Part shown: positions 43,822 to 54,439 of the stretch, piece after piece
How the letters are laid out: each line of letters starts with the position of its first letter
How positions within the stretch are numbered: position 1 is the stretch's first letter
Assembly: GCF_000364445.2 (NCBI RefSeq)
Contig: NZ_CP043538.1
Span: 1,867,612-1,931,611, forward strand
From: Methylobacterium mesophilicum SR1.6/6
GTDB taxonomy: Bacteria; Pseudomonadota; Alphaproteobacteria; Rhizobiales; Beijerinckiaceae
Direction: 5' to 3'
Length of the DNA stretch: 64,000 nucleotides
Notes under the pieces: model-generated
Database searches by the model: none
The model's input: the letters and a program-made list of their open reading frames with translations, nothing else
What the model was told of the DNA's origin: nothing
Program-made: the position numbers and the translations under genes

Positions 43822-44694
43822 TCAGTGGGCGAGGAACAGCGGGGCCGGGCTGCCCCTCAGGAAGGAGCGCGTCACACCACCGAGGAAGTATTCGCGTGTG
43901 GGTGAGTGCCGGTAGGCGCCCATCACGATCATGTCGGCCCGGAACAGCCCGGCCTGGGCGCGCAGGGTCGCGGCGACGCTCTCGCCCCTTGGCAGGTCGT
44001 TGACGGTGGCGTTCACCCCGTGGCGGGCGAGATGGGGCGCGAACTCGGCCCCCGGCACCTCGGCGTGGATCTCCGCCTCGGTGCCGACGGACACGATCTC
44101 GACCGCCTCGGCCGCGCGCAGGAACGGCAACGCGTCGTTCGCCGCCCGCGCGGCCTGGGCGCTGCCGTCCCAGGCGACCATGATCCGCCGCACCGTGAAG
44201 GCATCGTGTCCCGGCGGCACCGCGATGACCGGGCGCCCGCTGTGGAACAACGCCTTCTCGATCATCTCGCGGTCGAGGTCGAAGGCCCGAGCGCCGATGT
44301 CCAAGACGGTCAGGTCGTGCAGGCGCGCGCGCTCGGTAAGCCGGCTCACGATCTCCGGATAGGGCAGGCTCGGCGTCTCCGTCATGCAGATCACGCCGGC
44401 CTGCGCCGCGTCACCGGCCGAGCGCTGCGCGATGGAGCGGGCCAGCGCGTCGAGCCGGCGGTCGATGACCGCGACGCCCTCGTCATCGAAGTCGCCGAGC
44501 CAAGCGTCGTCACCCGAGAGGCGCCACGAGGCCGATTGGACGGTGAGGTGGGCGCCGGCGGCCTTGGCCAAGGTCAGGCCATAGCCGATGGCCGACGAGG
44601 CCCCTTCGCGCTCGCCCTCCACGGCGGTGCCGACGAGGACGTCGCGGATGCCCGCGAGGGCCGAAGGGCTGGTCGAAGGGCTGGGTCTGGACAT
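43822..44694 (-). CDS. Tandem-domain universal stress protein
   Basis: A protein of 290 residues with two Usp regions. The first begins IRDVLVGTAVEGEREGASSA and is followed by GYGLTLAKAAGAHLTVQSAS. The second begins RRIMVAWDGSAQAARAANDA and holds the nucleotide loop MGAYRHSPTREYFLGG. The end PLFLAH is shared with the Usp at 49799-50659, and the two are clear paralogues. ATG 44694 begins the protein after GGAGAA. A FixK-like box at 44751 lies 56 bases upstream. Confidence 0.88.
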   Translation of the reverse strand: MSRPSPSTSPSALAGIRDVLVGTAVEGEREGASSAIGYGLTLAKAAGAHLTVQSASWRLSGDDAWLGDFDDEGVAVIDRRLDALARSIAQRSAGDAAQAGVICMTETPSLPYPEIVSRLTERARLHDLTVLDIGARAFDLDREMIEKALFHSGRPVIAVPPGHDAFTVRRIMVAWDGSAQAARAANDALPFLRAAEAVEIVSVGTEAEIHAEVPGAEFAPHLARHGVNATVNDLPRGESVAATLRAQAGLFRADMIVMGAYRHSPTREYFLGGVTRSFLRGSPAPLFLAH

Positions 44695-44750
44695 GGGGGT
44701 TCTCCGGTCTGGATCGACCCCATGGTTCATCCCGTCGTCGCCGGGAGGCC

Positions 44751-44764
44751 TTGATCCACCTCAA
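44751..44764. promoter_or_regulatory. FixK/FNR-like box TTGAT-CCAC-CTCAA
   Basis: One mismatch from the palindromic consensus. It sits 56 bases before the leftward Usp gene and about 170 bases before fixL on the other side. Confidence 0.7.
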
Positions 44765-44930
44765 GCGGCTCGGCCCAAAGAACTATCCGACGCCGACTTT
44801 GAAAACCTGTCGGCGGCTGTTCCTTGTACCGGAATCGCAGTAATGACCGGACGCGCGATGCAACTGGTCTGAAGGCGGAGAGAGGCCAGTTTCACGACCG
44901 CCGCGCGCAGGATTTTTCCGGGTGCGGTTC

Positions 44931-46481
44931 ATGACGGACCCCGTCGACATGCCCAGCGCCGGCCTTGAGCGAGACGTCACGCCGGCGAGTGACGAGCTTC
45001 GGCAGACCCTGGACGAGGTCGGCATCTGCGTCTGGTCGCTGGATATCCCGACCGGGCGGGCCACCATCTCACCGACCTGCGCGCGCCTGTTCGGAGTGCC
45101 GCCCGAGCGGCTGACCACCTTCGCCGACTCACAGGCTCTGGTGCACCCCGACGACCGACAGGGCCGGGCAGACGCCATCCAGAGGACCTTGCGGGATGGC
45201 GGGAGCTACGAGGTCGACTACCGCGTCGTGCGGCCCGACGGACACGTCTGCTGGCTGCGCTCGCGCGGGCGGGTGAGCCTTGATGCGGCCGGCCGGCCGG
45301 CACGGCATCGCGGGGTGGTCCTGAGCATCGACGAGCAGAAGCGGGCCGAGGAAGACATCCGGGCACGCGCGGCGCACCTGCGCTCGATCCTCGACACCGT
45401 GCCCGAAGCGATGGTCGTCATCGACGAGGCGGGCCTCATCCATTCCTTCAGCGCCGCGGCCGAGCGCCTGTTCGGTTACGCGGCCGGCGAGGCGGTCGGG
45501 CAGAACGTCCGCATCCTGATGCCGGAGCCGATGCGGCGCGAGCATGACGGCTACCTCGAGCGCTACCACCGGACCGGCGAGCGCCGCATCATCGGCACCA
45601 ACCGGGTCGTAACCGGCCAGAGACGCAACGGCTCGACCTTCCCGATGGAGCTCGCCATCGGGGAGATGCGCTCGGGCGAGCAGGTGTACTTCACCGGCTT
45701 CATCAACGACCTCACCGAGCACCAGCGGACCCAGGCGCGCCTCCAGGAACTCCAGTCCGAACTCGCCCATGTCTCCCGGCTCAGCGCGATGGGCGAGATG
45801 GCCTCCGCGCTCGCGCACGAATTGAACCAGCCGCTCGGCGCCATCGCGAACTACACCAAGGGCTGCCGCCGTCTGCTGGCGCGCACCGGCCCCGAAGCCA
45901 TCGCCAAGACGATGGAGATCCTCGACAAGACCGCCGAGCAGGCGTTGCGAGCCGGCCAGATCATACGGCGCTTGCGCGAGTTCGTAGCCCGAGGCGAGAC
46001 CGAGAAGCGGGTCGAGCCGGTCGCGCGGTTGATCGAGGAAGCCAGCGCGCTGGCGCTGGTCGGGGCCCGCGAGCAGGGCATCGTCACGCGCGTCGCTGTC
46101 GACCCGCGGGCCGGCTCCGTTCTCGCCGACAGGGTCCAAGTGCAGCAAGTCCTGGTGAATCTGCTGCGCAACGCCCGCGAGGCCATGCAACGGAGCGACA
46201 GGCGCGAACTGACCGTCGAGGCGAGACCCCTCGGCCGGAGGGCGGTCGAGATTGCCGTGTCGGACACCGGTCCCGGCATTGCCGAAGAGATCGCGGACAG
46301 GTTGTTCCACCCATTCGTCACCACGAAGCAAAGCGGCATGGGCGTGGGGCTCTCGATCTGCCGCACCATCGTGGAGGCGCATGGCGGACGCCTCGACGTC
46401 GAACGCAACGACGTCGGCGGGGCGACCTTCCGGCTGACGCTCCCGGCCGCCCACGAGGGGAACCCGCGCGATGGCAAGTGA
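44931..46481 (+). CDS. fixL: Oxygen-sensing histidine kinase FixL
   Basis: A protein of 516 residues without membrane segments. The first PAS (about 25-140) has [18 protein letters not shown]. The second PAS (about 145-265) is the haem domain: the proximal His is in [12 protein letters not shown] near residue 205, and [19 protein letters not shown] keeps the conserved Arg near the oxygen. The kinase core has phospho-His near 296 in [15 protein letters not shown], then [13 protein letters not shown] (N box), [11 protein letters not shown] and GMGVGLSIC. Bound oxygen shuts off the kinase. Its stop overlaps the fixJ start, so the pair is coupled. GTG 44922 would add three residues. Confidence 0.9.
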   Translation: MTDPVDMPSAGLERDVTPASDELRQTLDEVGICVWSLDIPTGRATISPTCARLFGVPPERLTTFADSQALVHPDDRQGRADAIQRTLRDGGSYEVDYRVVRPDGHVCWLRSRGRVSLDAAGRPARHRGVVLSIDEQKRAEEDIRARAAHLRSILDTVPEAMVVIDEAGLIHSFSAAAERLFGYAAGEAVGQNVRILMPEPMRREHDGYLERYHRTGERRIIGTNRVVTGQRRNGSTFPMELAIGEMRSGEQVYFTGFINDLTEHQRTQARLQELQSELAHVSRLSAMGEMASALAHELNQPLGAIANYTKGCRRLLARTGPEAIAKTMEILDKTAEQALRAGQIIRRLREFVARGETEKRVEPVARLIEEASALALVGAREQGIVTRVAVDPRAGSVLADRVQVQQVLVNLLRNAREAMQRSDRRELTVEARPLGRRAVEIAVSDTGPGIAEEIADRLFHPFVTTKQSGMGVGLSICRTIVEAHGGRLDVERNDVGGATFRLTLPAAHEGNPRDGK

Positions 46482-47079
46482 TCTCGTGCATGTCGTGGAC
46501 GACGACCCGGCGATGCGGGACTCTGTCGGCTTCCTGCTCGGAACCGAGGGGTTCGAGATCCGGCTCTACGAGGCCGGGGCGGACCTGCTCGATGGGCTGG
46601 CGAAACCGTCCGCGGGCTGCGTCCTGACCGACATCCGCATGCCGGGCATCGACGGGCTCGAACTGCTGCGCCGTCTGCGGGCGGCGGGGCACGCCTTGCC
46701 GGTGGTGATGATGACGGGGCACGGGGACGTGCCGCTCGCGGTCGAGGCGATGAAGCTCGGCGCCTGCGACTTCATCGAGAAGCCGTTCGACGACGACGCG
46801 CTCATCCAAGCGCTCAGGTCGGCCTTGGAGCGGGGCGAGGTCACCGGAGCGGTCGATCCGACGCTGCGCGAGTTCGTGCGTCGCGTGGGAACCCTGAGCG
46901 AGCGCGAGCGGCAGGTCCTGGACCACCTCGTCGCCGGCCGCACCAGCAAGGAGATCGGCCGAACGCTCGACATCAGCCCGCGCACCGTCGAGATCTACCG
47001 GGCCAAGCTCATGGCCAAGACGCAGGCGGAGAACCTTCAGGAACTGGTGCGCTGGTCGGTGCTGACCGGCTTGGCCTGA
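46471..47079 (+). CDS. fixJ: Response regulator FixJ
   Basis: A protein of 202 residues. The receiver has [18 protein letters not shown], Asp in [16 protein letters not shown], Thr in [15 protein letters not shown] and Lys in [12 protein letters not shown]. The C-terminal LuxR-type DNA-binding domain has [20 protein letters not shown] and [13 protein letters not shown]. Phosphorylated by FixL at low oxygen, it should activate the fixK gene at 48846 and perhaps other promoters. It overlaps fixL by 11 bases. Confidence 0.92.
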   Translation: MASDLVHVVDDDPAMRDSVGFLLGTEGFEIRLYEAGADLLDGLAKPSAGCVLTDIRMPGIDGLELLRRLRAAGHALPVVMMTGHGDVPLAVEAMKLGACDFIEKPFDDDALIQALRSALERGEVTGAVDPTLREFVRRVGTLSERERQVLDHLVAGRTSKEIGRTLDISPRTVEIYRAKLMAKTQAENLQELVRWSVLTGLA

Positions 47080-47086
47080 CACCGGC

Positions 47087-47100
47087 TTGAGGCAGGTCAA
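47087..47100. promoter_or_regulatory. FixK/FNR-like box TTGAG-GCAG-GTCAA
   Basis: A palindromic TTGA-N6-TCAA core. It lies just after the fixJ stop and 68 bases before the receiver-only gene at 47169. Confidence 0.65.
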
Positions 47101-47168
47101 GGCGGCCGCCGGCCTGTTCTCGCATGGTGGCGATCTTCAATCGAGGACCGCACCGACCGGCAGCAGCC

Positions 47169-47633
47169 ATGACCACAGCTTCACCCCGCCTCGTCTACGT
47201 CGTGGACGACGACCCGGCCGTTCTCCATTCCACGCGCTTCCTGATCGAAGGCGAGGGCCATGCTGTCGAGACGTTCACCGACGGCTCAGGCCTGTTGGCG
47301 GCCTTCCCGGGGCCGCGCCCGGCGTTGATCCTGCTCGATCACGTCATGAAGGGCATGGACGGCCTTGAGGTGTTCGACCGACTTCGCAAGCTCGACGCCA
47401 AAGTCCCGGTGGTGCTGGTCACCGGCCATCCCGACCCGGGCATCCGAGCGCGGGCCAGGGATGCGGGCTTGCCCTTGGTCGAGAAACCACTGGTGTTCGA
47501 CGCGTTACTCGACCTGCTTGCCAGAGAAGCGCGCGATCCCATGCCCTCAGGCTTGAGCGGGAAGGCCATGGCGGATCCGGGCGCGTCCGCCGCCCGCCGC
47601 CCGCCTGGCGAGATCCCCGCGCAGCCGGCCTGA
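47169..47633 (+). CDS. Single-domain response regulator near FixJ
   Basis: A protein of 154 residues. The receiver is complete: VYVVDDDPAVLHSTRF, Asp in ALILLDHVMKGMDGLE, Thr in PVVLVTGHPDPGI and Lys in PLVEKPLVFDAL. It has no output domain; the tail is Pro/Ala-rich. It could act as a FixL phosphate sink or antagonist, comparable in effect to FixT, though a receiver rather than a FixT homologue. It has its own FixK-like box upstream, which suggests negative feedback. This role is inference. Confidence 0.75.
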   Translation: MTTASPRLVYVVDDDPAVLHSTRFLIEGEGHAVETFTDGSGLLAAFPGPRPALILLDHVMKGMDGLEVFDRLRKLDAKVPVVLVTGHPDPGIRARARDAGLPLVEKPLVFDALLDLLAREARDPMPSGLSGKAMADPGASAARRPPGEIPAQPA

Positions 47634-47652
47634 TCCGCGCACCGGAGTCGGA

Positions 47653-47666
47653 TTGCGGCAGATCAA
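47653..47666. promoter_or_regulatory. FixK/FNR-like box TTGCG-GCAG-ATCAA
   Basis: The right half-site is perfect. It starts 19 bases after the stop of the receiver gene. No protein-coding start follows at the usual distance. Confidence 0.55.
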
Positions 47667-47903
47667 GGCCGCGCGATGACTTCTCCCCTAGCTCCGAAGC
47701 CAGCCGGAACGAGGAAAGCACACGCTGTCCCCTCAACGTGGGCCATGGGGCGTTCCGCGTAAGCCGCCGCGCCCGCGAAGTCCCGCGGCGGGCTTCACAC
47801 GTCGCGACCGTCGATCTCCGGCATGAGCAGGTCCGGGCCGGGACGCCGGCCCCACGCGGGTTGCGTACCGCGGGGATAGGGTTTCAGCTCCCCTTCGCTC
47901 CCC

Positions 47904-47917
47904 TTGAGCCACATCAA
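47904..47917. promoter_or_regulatory. FixK/FNR-like box TTGAG-CCAC-ATCAA
   Basis: One base from the consensus palindrome. It ends 118 bases before the SPW-repeat gene, a little further than for the other targets. Confidence 0.65.
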
Positions 47918-48035
47918 TGCTTCGATGCGAGAGGGCGGGATGCTCGGCCTCAGGAGGCGGCCGGCCATCCGCCGCCGCAGGCCCGGCGTTCGGTGTCTCA
48001 GGCCCCGGTGCTCCCACTCCTGCCAGGAGGCGACG

Positions 48036-48404
48036 ATGCGGACCATCGAAAACCGGACGGAGGACATGATCCCGAACGCGCTCAACGCTCTCCTGGGCGT
48101 CGCGCTGCTGATGGCACCTTGGTGCCTCAGGCTCGGCAGCGAGACCGCCGCAGCGCGCAATGCTTTTGTCTGCGGGGGGGCTATCACCGTCGTCGCCGTG
48201 CTCGCCCTCGCCAAGTCCTACGACTGGGAGGAATACATCCATTTCGCCGCCGGCCTCTGGGTGTCCATCGCCCCGTGGGCGCTGGGGTTCGCGGACACGC
48301 GATACCCGATGTGGCTGCACGTGGGCATCGGGCTCGCGGTCGCCGCGCTGGCAGCGTTCGAACTCTGGCGGCTCTTCGTGTCGCCCCAGGCCCGTTCGGT
48401 CTGA
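48036..48404 (+). CDS. SPW-repeat membrane protein
   Basis: A protein of 122 residues with four predicted membrane helices. The two SPW-type repeats read LMAPWCLRL and SIAPWALGF, each within a helix pair, the pattern of the SPW family. It has no signal peptide and no enzymatic motif. The function of the family is unknown; it recurs near stress genes. GGAGG precedes ATG 48036. A FixK-like box lies upstream. Confidence 0.8.
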   Translation: MRTIENRTEDMIPNALNALLGVALLMAPWCLRLGSETAAARNAFVCGGAITVVAVLALAKSYDWEEYIHFAAGLWVSIAPWALGFADTRYPMWLHVGIGLAVAALAAFELWRLFVSPQARSV

Positions 48405-48493
48405 GGCGTCAATCATCGCCGGAGGGGCGGCGGTTCGCCGTCCGGGCGCGGCCCATCCAGAACCGTGGACCGATCACCATCCGGAGCGGCGCG

Positions 48494-48718
48494 ATGCCTC
48501 TCGACCCGTCTGCATTCCTCGTCGCTTCGTCATTCACCGCGGGCTGCGTCGCCATCCACGCTCTGCGGCGAAATGCAGACGCCGTGACGCTGGTGCTGGG
48601 GGTCGTGGCGTACGGGCTCGCCACCGCTCTGTGCTCGCTGGCCGCGGGTCGCGACGGTCACTTCGTGATGCACGACCCCGTGCGTGCATGGGGCCTCGCG
48701 ATGACCGCAAGCCACTGA
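48494..48718 (+). CDS. Small membrane protein
   Basis: A 74-residue protein with one or two hydrophobic helices (FLVASSFTAGCVAIHAL, VTLVLGVVAYGLATALCSLA) separated by a charged turn. A purine-rich CGGAGCGGC lies before ATG 48494. No family recognised. It follows the SPW gene by 89 bases and could be cotranscribed. Confidence 0.5.
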   Translation: MPLDPSAFLVASSFTAGCVAIHALRRNADAVTLVLGVVAYGLATALCSLAAGRDGHFVMHDPVRAWGLAMTASH

Positions 48719-48744
48719 ACGCGGGGGAGAGGGCGCCTACGTAA

Positions 48745-48758
48745 TTGCCCTTAAGCAA
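48745..48758. promoter_or_regulatory. FixK/FNR-like box TTGCC-CTTA-AGCAA upstream of fixK
   Basis: Half-sites TTG and CAA are kept with variant inner bases. It ends 87 bases before fixK ATG 48846. It could be an autoregulatory site or part of a FixJ-controlled promoter. Confidence 0.45.
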
Positions 48759-48845
48759 ACCTGCGTAAGAGACCGACCGGAATTTCCCCGGAGTTCCGGC
48801 CCCGCCAATCTTCCCTCCATCCCAATGCGGACGAGGAGAGACGCG

Positions 48846-49532
48846 ATGGCCGCCGAGATCACCCTGCACCCGTCTTCGCGCGTGACCGCGAACGCTACTG
48901 GCGGCGGCAAGCTCGGGATCGCGCTCTTCGCCGGCTGTCCCGAACTCATCGGCACCCCCTTCGCCTATGCCCGCGAGGAGGAGATCTATGGCGAGGGCGA
49001 GGAGGCCGAGTTCGTCTACAAGGTCGTCAGCGGCGCGGTGCGCGCCCACAAGGTTCTGAACGACGGCAGACGCCAGATCACCGGCTTCCACCTGCCCGGC
49101 GACCTGTTCGGCCTGGAGCAGGGCGAGATGCACCGGCACACGGCCGAGGCCTTGTCGGAGACACAGGTGCTGATCTTCCGCCGGCGCGGGGTCGAGCGCG
49201 CCGCGACCCGCAGCGCCGAGGTAGCCTGCCAACTCTGGGCCATGGCGGCCAGCGGCCTTCGCCACGCCCAGGACCATATGCTGCTGCTCGGTCGTCGCTC
49301 CGCGGTCGAGCGCGTCGCGACCTTCCTCATGGAGGTGGACGAACGTCTTGGCGGTACCGGAACCTTCGCCCTGCCGATGACCCGGCGCGACATCGCGGAT
49401 CACCTCGGCCTCACCATCGAGACCGTGTCGCGGACCTTCTCGCAATTGGAGGAGGACGGGGCGCTGCTGCGCACGGGCGGGCGCCAGGTCAGCCTTCGCC
49501 GCGCCCGACTTCGCCGCATTGTCGAAGATTGA
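48846..49532 (+). CDS. fixK: Crp/Fnr-family regulator FixK-type
   Basis: A protein of 228 residues. The cyclic-nucleotide-like beta barrel has EEIYGEGEEAEFVYKVVSGA and GFHLPGDLFGLEQGE. The four N-terminal cysteines that hold the Fe-S cluster of FNR are absent, so it does not sense oxygen itself and should depend on FixLJ for its expression. The DNA-reading helix MTRRDIADHLGLTIETVSRT has the E-x-x-S-R residues that read TTGAT half-sites. This matches the 13 boxes around. ATG 48846 (MAAEITLHP) follows GAGGAGA. Confidence 0.88.
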   Translation: MAAEITLHPSSRVTANATGGGKLGIALFAGCPELIGTPFAYAREEEIYGEGEEAEFVYKVVSGAVRAHKVLNDGRRQITGFHLPGDLFGLEQGEMHRHTAEALSETQVLIFRRRGVERAATRSAEVACQLWAMAASGLRHAQDHMLLLGRRSAVERVATFLMEVDERLGGTGTFALPMTRRDIADHLGLTIETVSRTFSQLEEDGALLRTGGRQVSLRRARLRRIVED

Positions 49533-49798
49533 GCCTGGCGCTCCCGACCGGTCGTTGCCGGAGCTTCGTCCTGCCGAAGGCTTCCGAGATATGCGTCCCC
49601 AACCGGGTCGACCCCGGCGCATCGCCGGCCCAATCCACACGAGTTCGAAGGGGTGGGTGCGGGCGCCGGCCGTGCAGGCGCGTCGGCCTGCCCCGGCAGG
49701 CCGGACAAGGTTCGAACCGGGAGGCGAGAAAGACCTCGAAGGCTCCTGCCGAAGTCGCTGAGGCAGGAGGGCCCGTGGCGGCTTTGCCGCCAGAACAG

Positions 49799-50659
49799 TC
49801 AATGGGCCAGAAACAGCGGTACCGAGCTTCGGGTCAGGAGCGACTGGGTGACGCCGCCGAGGAACCATTCATGCACGCGCGAGCGGCGGTAGGCGCCCAT
49901 CACCAGCATGTCCGCGCGGAACAGGCCGACCTCTGCCCTGAGCGTTTCCGCGACGTTGTCGACGATCGGCACAACGTTCACCGTTACAGTCACGCCATGA
50001 CGCGCGAGGTGTGGCGCGAACTCGGCGCCGGCCATCGAGGCCGGCAGGTCCTTCTCGCCGATGGCCGACACGATCTCGACCGCCTCAGCCGCGCGCAGGA
50101 GCGGCAGCGCGTCGTTGGCGGCCCGGGCGGCTTGGGCGCTGCCGTCCCAAGCGACGACGATCCGCCGGGCGGAGAACGCTGCGCAACCCGGCGGCACCAC
50201 GATGAGCGGGCGACCGCTTCCGAACAGGACCCCGTCGATCAGGTCGCGGTCGAGATCCACCTCCCGCGTCTCCGCGTGCAGGATGGTCAGGTCGGCGAGC
50301 CGGGCGCGGGCGGTGAGCCGCGCGATCAGATCCGGGTAGGCGAGCGCGGGCGCCTCTGTCGTACAGGTCACGCCCGCGCTGGCTGCGTCGCCGCCGACGC
50401 GTTCGGCGACGGCCTGCGCGAGGATCCGCAACCGCCGGTTCTCGCCCGCGACGAGGTCGTCGACGAACCTCAATCCCGCCCCGCCGACCATGGTGACGCG
50501 GCGAGCGGCGGACTGGACGGTGAGATGGGCGCCCGAGGCGGCGGCGAGCGTGAGGCCGTAGCCGATCCCCGTCCCTGGCTCGTCGCCGCGGCCCTCCTCG
50601 GTGACGGCGACCAGAATGTCGCGCAACCCGGTGAGGGACGATGAGGCTGGGAGAGACAT
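49799..50659 (-). CDS. Tandem-domain universal stress protein
   Basis: A protein of 286 residues, close paralogue of the Usp at 43822-44694. The first domain begins LRDILVAVTEEGRGDEPGTG; the second begins RRIVVAWDGSAQAARAANDA and has the nucleotide loop MGAYRRSRVHEWFLGG, ending VPLFLAH. ATG 50659 follows a weak purine-rich site. A FixK-like box lies 54 bases upstream. Two such close copies about 5 kb apart suggest duplication within the island. Confidence 0.88.
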   Translation of the reverse strand: MSLPASSSLTGLRDILVAVTEEGRGDEPGTGIGYGLTLAAASGAHLTVQSAARRVTMVGGAGLRFVDDLVAGENRRLRILAQAVAERVGGDAASAGVTCTTEAPALAYPDLIARLTARARLADLTILHAETREVDLDRDLIDGVLFGSGRPLIVVPPGCAAFSARRIVVAWDGSAQAARAANDALPLLRAAEAVEIVSAIGEKDLPASMAGAEFAPHLARHGVTVTVNVVPIVDNVAETLRAEVGLFRADMLVMGAYRRSRVHEWFLGGVTQSLLTRSSVPLFLAH

Positions 50660-50713
50660 GGGGGCTCCGGCTTGCCTAGCCGCCCAAGTCTCGACCGGCG
50701 CGGCCGGCCTGCC

Positions 50714-50727
50714 TTGATCCAGCGCAA
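50714..50727. promoter_or_regulatory. FixK/FNR-like box TTGAT-CCAG-CGCAA
   Basis: Perfect left half. It lies 54 bases before the leftward Usp gene start. Identical in sequence to the box at 57455. Confidence 0.7.
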
Positions 50728-50771
50728 CGTCGGGCCTCCCGGTAGACGCCCGAGACCCCGACCCGACCCGG

Positions 50772-51068
50772 TCACGGCTTCCGGAGGCGGGACACGGCGC
50801 GCTCGACCGCCCTGGCGAGCGCCTCAAGCCGTGGCTTCAGCGCCGGGATGTCCTCGCTCAAGAGAGCAAGGCCAAGGGGCAGCATCCAGAGGCCGAGGAC
50901 GGGGAGGAACGACAGCACGCCGCCCCCGATCAGAGCGAGCGCCGCCACCAACCGCACCGGGCGTCGCGACGGTCGTCTCAGCCACGTGACCGCATCGCGC
51001 ACGCGCACCGGGAGGCGGCCGGTCAAGCGTTCGACCCGTGCATCCCAATCCGCCGCGGTCGGCTCCAT
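50772..51068 (-). CDS. Small membrane protein after the P2-type ATPase
   Basis: A protein of 98 residues with two hydrophobic helices (LVAALALIGGGVLSFLPVLG and LWMLPLGLALLS) between a basic N-terminal helix and an amphipathic tail (ALARAVERAVSRLRKP). No known domain is sure. It starts 57 bases after the ATPase stop on the same strand and is likely the last gene of that operon. ATG 51068; a GTG two codons upstream is possible. Confidence 0.65.
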   Translation of the reverse strand: MEPTAADWDARVERLTGRLPVRVRDAVTWLRRPSRRPVRLVAALALIGGGVLSFLPVLGLWMLPLGLALLSEDIPALKPRLEALARAVERAVSRLRKP

Positions 51069-51125
51069 GGTCACGCGCTGCCAGGTGTAAGCGCGCGGGG
51101 ACGCTGACGTCGCCCATGCGAAGGG

Positions 51126-53826
<2,701 letters not shown>

Positions 53827-53834
<8 letters not shown>

Positions 53835-54228
53835 GGCGCAGCCGGTCGAGGGACACGCCGTTCGGGCAGAACTCCGGGTAGGTGTCGGCGGCCGTCCCTG
53901 ACCATAGCTCGCGCGTGCACCGGCTGCGCTCCGTGCAGCCCAGGCAGGCCGCTTCGAGCGCCCGCATGGCCTCGGGCTGCCGCCGCCGGATGGCCTCGGG
54001 GTCGAGGTCGAGGCTACGCATCAGCCTCGCGACGCTGCGGACCTTCGCGGCGGCTTCCGAGGACAGGGGAGCGGAAGCCGGGGCGTCAGCCTCCAGCATC
54101 GTCGCCATCATCTCCGCATCGATGTCCCTGAGCTCCCGGGCGGCCTTCAACAGGCAGCACCACTCGCCCATCGAGGCGGCGATACCGAACGGGTCGAACG
54201 GGTCGGGTTTGTCGGTGGATGCAGTCAT
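53827..54228 (-). CDS. DUF6455-type Cys-rich protein
   Basis: A protein of 133 residues without signal peptide. The C-terminal part matches DUF6455: ACLGCTERSRCTRELW and YPEFCPNGVSLDRL, i.e. C-x2-C, a third Cys and FCPN, which suggests a bound metal or a redox-active cluster. The N-terminal half is helical (MGEWCCLLKAARELRDID). ATG 54228 is chosen after GGAGG; the frame opens upstream. It leads the operon with the P2-type ATPase and small membrane protein. A FixK-like box lies 48 bases upstream. Confidence 0.7.
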
Positions 54229-54276
54229 CGAGGCCTCCTCAAAGCCTCTGCGTGCCCCACCGCGGCTGCGGCTTCC

Positions 54277-54290
54277 TTGACCCATCTCAA
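54277..54290. promoter_or_regulatory. FixK/FNR-like box TTGAC-CCAT-CTCAA
   Basis: It lies in the divergent region, 48 bases before the DUF6455/ATPase operon and 149 bases before the APH-AAA gene. The first is the more likely target. Confidence 0.6.
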
Positions 54291-54439
54291 CGCCAGCGAG
54301 GCGGCCCTGGCGCACATATCGGTCGGCGCGCCATCCTCAGGCCGGCACGTCCTGCAGACCGCCACGCGATCTGAACGCCGGGACGCGTCACCCTCGACCC
54401 GAGTGGTCTCCGAGGTCAGCCGTCCGAGGATCAGCGTGC

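Larger units (their letters stand above)
47634..48035. other. Gene-poor stretch with two FixK-like boxes
   Basis: Boxes at 47653 and 47904 flank about 235 bases with no sure gene. A minus-strand frame (47795-47914) encodes a 39-residue peptide ending DLLMPEIDGRDV, but its ATG overlaps the second box. The stretch could encode a small RNA or be a leader of the SPW gene. Confidence 0.45.

Noticed and set aside
49533..49798. Possible small gene after fixK
   Set aside because: Short frames with TTCGAACC-like sequence were checked as tRNA or gene; no cloverleaf or ribosome site was found.
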